Assembly (NCBI GenBank): GCA_903950295.1
Contig: CAJBAP010000320.1
Span: forward strand, 1 to 9,321
Length of the DNA: 9,321 bases
From: an uncultured Rhodocyclaceae bacterium
GTDB taxonomy: Bacteria; Pseudomonadota; Gammaproteobacteria; Burkholderiales; Rhodocyclaceae
Direction of reading: 5' to 3'
This document shows, one piece after another, positions 7,725-9,321 of the stretch. Made by a program: the position numbers and the translations under genes. The notes below the pieces were generated by a model. That model did no database searches, had not been told where the DNA came from, and saw nothing but the letters and a program-made list of their open reading frames with translations. Every line of letters starts with the position of its first letter. Positions within the stretch are counted from its first letter, which is position 1.

Positions 7725-9159
7725 GCACGCCGTAACGCGCCAGCGTCCGTTCTCGCGCCACTGCATGATCAACGACGGGCGGTGGGTAACCGGGTGGTGC
7801 CTTTTCCGCCATGCGCCAAGGGGCGTGAATGAACTTGTCCGGAACGGTTTCCAACTCTGGCACGTAGCGGCGGATGAACGTGCCCTGCGGGTCGAACCGT
7901 TCCGATTGCGTCACCGGATTGAAAATGCGAAACCAGGGTTGGGCATCGCAGCCCGTCGAGGCCGCCCACTGCCAGCCGCCGTTGTTGGACGCGAGATCGT
8001 AGTCGAGCAACCAGTCGGCGAAATGCTGTTCGCCCAGCTTCCAGTCGATGCCGAGATCCTTGGTCAGAAACGAGGCCGTCACCATGCGCAGGCGGTTGTG
8101 CATCCAGCCGCTTTGCAGCAACTGGCGCTGGGCCGCATCGACGAGCGGATAGCCGGTGTGGCCGGTTTGCCAGGCGGCAAATAGCCCCGGTGCATCATCC
8201 CAGGCCAGCGCGTCGTAGGTTGGCTTGAACGCATGGCCAACGACGTCGGGACGGTGCCAGAGAATCATCTGGTAGAAGTCGCGCCAGATCAGTTCGTTGA
8301 GCCAGACTTCCGCCCCGCGCCCACCCGGCTGGAGGCTGTGAGCATGTGCGGCAGCGGCCAACTGGCGAATTGACACTGTGCCGAAGCGCAGGTGCGGCGA
8401 GAGACCGGACGTCCCTTTGATGGCGGGGAAGTCGCGCTGCTCGTGGTAGCGGTCGAGGCGCGTCAGGAAGTCGTCGAACAAGGCTGCGCCACCACTCATG
8501 CCGCAGGGCATCTTGAGTCGAGGCAAATCTGTCGGTGCGAAGCCGAGTTGTTCGAGCGTGAAATAAGTCGGTGCTGGCGGGATGAAATGCCCCGCATGGG
8601 GTACGGCAAGTTGCCCGGGTTGGGCGGTGCAATCGTGTGCAGCAAGATCGCCGGGGGCCAGACGTGAGCGCCAGGCGCGCGCATACGGTGTGAAGACCGA
8701 AAACGTCGTACCTGTCTTGGTCAGCACTTCGTCGCACTCGAAAATCACCTGATCCTTGAAACTGTGGAAGGCGCGGCCGTCGCGCGCCAGGCTGGCGGCG
8801 ACGGTTTCGTCGCGCCGGCATGCGGCAGGTTCGTGATCGTGATTGGCGAATACCCCCGCGACCGCGAGTTCTGCCGCCAGCCGTGGAATTTCCTCGATGG
8901 CTTGACCGTGCCGGACGAGCAGCCCGCCACCCCTGGCGCGCAAGGCAGCATCGAGCTCCCGTACTGCGTGCAGGATGAAGTCGACGCGCCGGTCGGTGAC
9001 CAGTCCGCGCTGGCGCAGCGGTTCGAGGATTTCGGTGTCGAAGACGAAAACACAAAACACCCGTGCATGACGGCGCAGGGCTTGGGCGAGGGCGGCATGG
9101 TCGAAGTCGCGCAGATCGCGCCGGAACCAGACAAGTGCCGTTGTTGCTGATGGGTTCAT
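7705..9159 (-). CDS. phr: Class I cyclobutane pyrimidine dimer photolyase
   Basis: This 484-residue flavoprotein repairs UV-induced cyclobutane pyrimidine dimers using blue light. It has the N-terminal antenna-binding domain beginning with LVWFRRDLR (9-17) and the C-terminal FAD domain. Residues equivalent to the Escherichia coli dimer-contacting set are all present: E289 and W292 in [10 protein letters not shown]355, R356 and M359 in WMHNRLRM, N392 in SNNGGW, and W398. The electron-transfer tryptophans align as W320, W373 and W396. This favours a working CPD photolyase over a cryptochrome. Length is usual for the family (E. coli 472). The ATG at 9159 starts just before the first beta strand; no Shine-Dalgarno sequence is visible, and a two-codon ATG CCA TGA frame (9164 down to 9156) overlaps the start. 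Its 3' end overlaps the glutaredoxin gene on the opposite strand by 20 bases, and it diverges from the YqgE gene across a 49-base spacer. Confidence 0.95.
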   Translation of the reverse strand: MNPSATTALVWFRRDLRDFDHAALAQALRRHARVFCVFVFDTEILEPLRQRGLVTDRRVDFILHAVRELDAALRARGGGLLVRHGQAIEEIPRLAAELAVAGVFANHDHEPAACRRDETVAASLARDGRAFHSFKDQVIFECDEVLTKTGTTFSVFTPYARAWRSRLAPGDLAAHDCTAQPGQLAVPHAGHFIPPAPTYFTLEQLGFAPTDLPRLKMPCGMSGGAALFDDFLTRLDRYHEQRDFPAIKGTSGLSPHLRFGTVSIRQLAAAAHAHSLQPGGRGAEVWLNELIWRDFYQMILWHRPDVVGHAFKPTYDALAWDDAPGLFAAWQTGHTGYPLVDAAQRQLLQSGWMHNRLRMVTASFLTKDLGIDWKLGEQHFADWLLDYDLASNNGGWQWAASTGCDAQPWFRIFNPVTQSERFDPQGTFIRRYVPELETVPDKFIHAPWRMAEKAPPGYPPPVVDHAVARERTLARYGVLKVRPI

Positions 9160-9167
9160 GGCATGGG

Positions 9168-9179
9168 CAAAATATTTTG
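9168..9179. promoter_or_regulatory. Perfect 12-base palindrome in the phr-yqgE divergent spacer, candidate operator
   Basis: CAAAATATTTTG is a perfect inverted repeat and the most AT-rich stretch nearby. It begins 9 bases upstream of the phr start and ends 30 bases before the yqgE start. On the - strand TATTTT (9174 down to 9169) could be a -10 element for phr, with a TTGTAA (9195 down to 9190) at a short 15-base spacing. For yqgE, the palindrome lies where a -35 element would fall relative to TACAAT at 9191-9196. A binding protein here could affect both genes. The palindrome is certain; the regulatory role is inference. Confidence 0.35.
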
Positions 9180-9190
9180 TGCCGACAGAT

Positions 9191-9196
9191 TACAAT
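9191..9196 (+). promoter_or_regulatory. Candidate -10 element of yqgE
   Basis: TACAAT matches the sigma-70 -10 consensus TATAAT at five of six bases and lies 12 bases before the yqgE ATG. No good -35 element is found at 16-18 bases upstream, and a start of transcription about 7 bases further on would leave a leader of only about 6 bases. This makes it a weak call. Confidence 0.2.
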
Positions 9197-9208
9197 GGAC
9201 GCCAAATC

Positions 9209-9321
9209 ATGCCTACCGCCATCGCCATCGAATCCATCAGCCTCGCCAACCATTTTCTGATCGCCATGCCCGCCATGACCGATCCGAATTTCTCGCGCAC
9301 GCTGACCTACCTCTGCGAACA
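9209..9321 (+). CDS. YqgE/AlgH family protein, N-terminal part (runs off the window)
   Basis: The first 37 codons are visible, and the last two bases (CA) begin another codon. The segment at residues 14-20 (NHFLIAM, followed by PAMTDPNF) and the TYLCE end match the conserved start of the YqgE/AlgH family, in which E. coli YqgE begins with HHFLIAMP and continues to YICEHN. The family was first described as a regulator of alginate synthesis in Pseudomonas (AlgH), but its biochemical role is poorly defined. In many proteobacteria it is followed by ruvX (yqgF), which would lie beyond this window. The ATG at 9209 gives about 11 residues before the conserved core; an in-frame GTG at 9179 is possible but would add unconserved residues. 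No Shine-Dalgarno sequence is visible. Confidence 0.88.
   Translation, partial: MPTAIAIESISLANHFLIAMPAMTDPNFSRTLTYLCE

Noticed and set aside
7694..7730. Possible terminator between the glutaredoxin gene and phr
   Set aside because: The CGGCCG core near 7711 gives only a short imperfect stem and there is no T-run on either strand.
7765..8184. + strand open frame of 139 codons inside phr
   Set aside because: It is antisense to conserved photolyase coding sequence and has no recognisable domain or ribosome binding site.
9156..9164. Two-codon frame ATG CCA TGA overlapping the phr start on the - strand
   Set aside because: It could in principle affect phr initiation, but such short frames are common by chance and there is no ribosome binding site before it.
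8195..9253. 352-codon - strand frame overlapping phr in another frame
   Set aside because: It is Arg/Pro/Cys-rich, has no motif and would run across the phr start and the yqgE start. The phr frame holds all the catalytic residues.

Overview
The window reads as a piece of a GC-rich proteobacterial chromosome, most likely a betaproteobacterium (perhaps Rhodocyclales). I infer this from the base composition, the pilI-pilJ-chpA order without pilK or chpB, and the neighbouring photolyase and YqgE/AlgH genes. No database search was possible, so the taxonomy is an inference.

About three quarters of the window (1 to 7236) is the chemosensory (Pil-Chp) signalling locus that controls type IV pili and twitching motility. 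It holds, all on the + strand: the last codons of a gene that is probably a PilG/PilH-type response regulator (1-47), the CheW-like coupling protein PilI (57-602), the membrane receptor PilJ (621-2360), and a giant hybrid CheA-type kinase, ChpA/PilL (2374-7236). ChpA carries five recognisable Hpt histidine motifs, a complete kinase core, a CheW-like domain and a C-terminal receiver domain. PilJ should sense a periplasmic signal, PilI should dock ChpA to it, and ChpA should phosphorylate its own receiver and the separate PilG/PilH regulators that act on pilus extension and retraction. No CheR/PilK methyltransferase or CheB/ChpB methylesterase gene follows chpA here.

The next gene (7233-7724) starts inside the chpA stop codon (ATGA overlap). 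It encodes an exported protein with a DUF4124-like N-terminus and a glutaredoxin-like domain with a CGYC active site. It looks like the last gene of the same operon. Its 3' end overlaps by 20 bases the 3' end of a convergent class I CPD photolyase gene, phr (7705-9159, - strand), whose catalytic and electron-transfer residues are all present.

A 49-base spacer separates phr from the divergent start of a YqgE/AlgH-family gene (9209 onward, cut by the window end). The spacer contains a perfect 12-base palindrome, and neither flanking gene has an obvious Shine-Dalgarno sequence.

The region is densely packed: no stretch over 50 bases lacks a gene, and I see no RNA genes, mobile elements, CRISPR arrays or pseudogenes. 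The locus is mostly a known type of system. The points worth a second look are the ChpA architecture with two non-canonical Hpt sites, the altered signalling tip of PilJ, a five-codon mini-ORF linking pilJ to chpA, the coupled exported glutaredoxin, and the palindrome between phr and yqgE.
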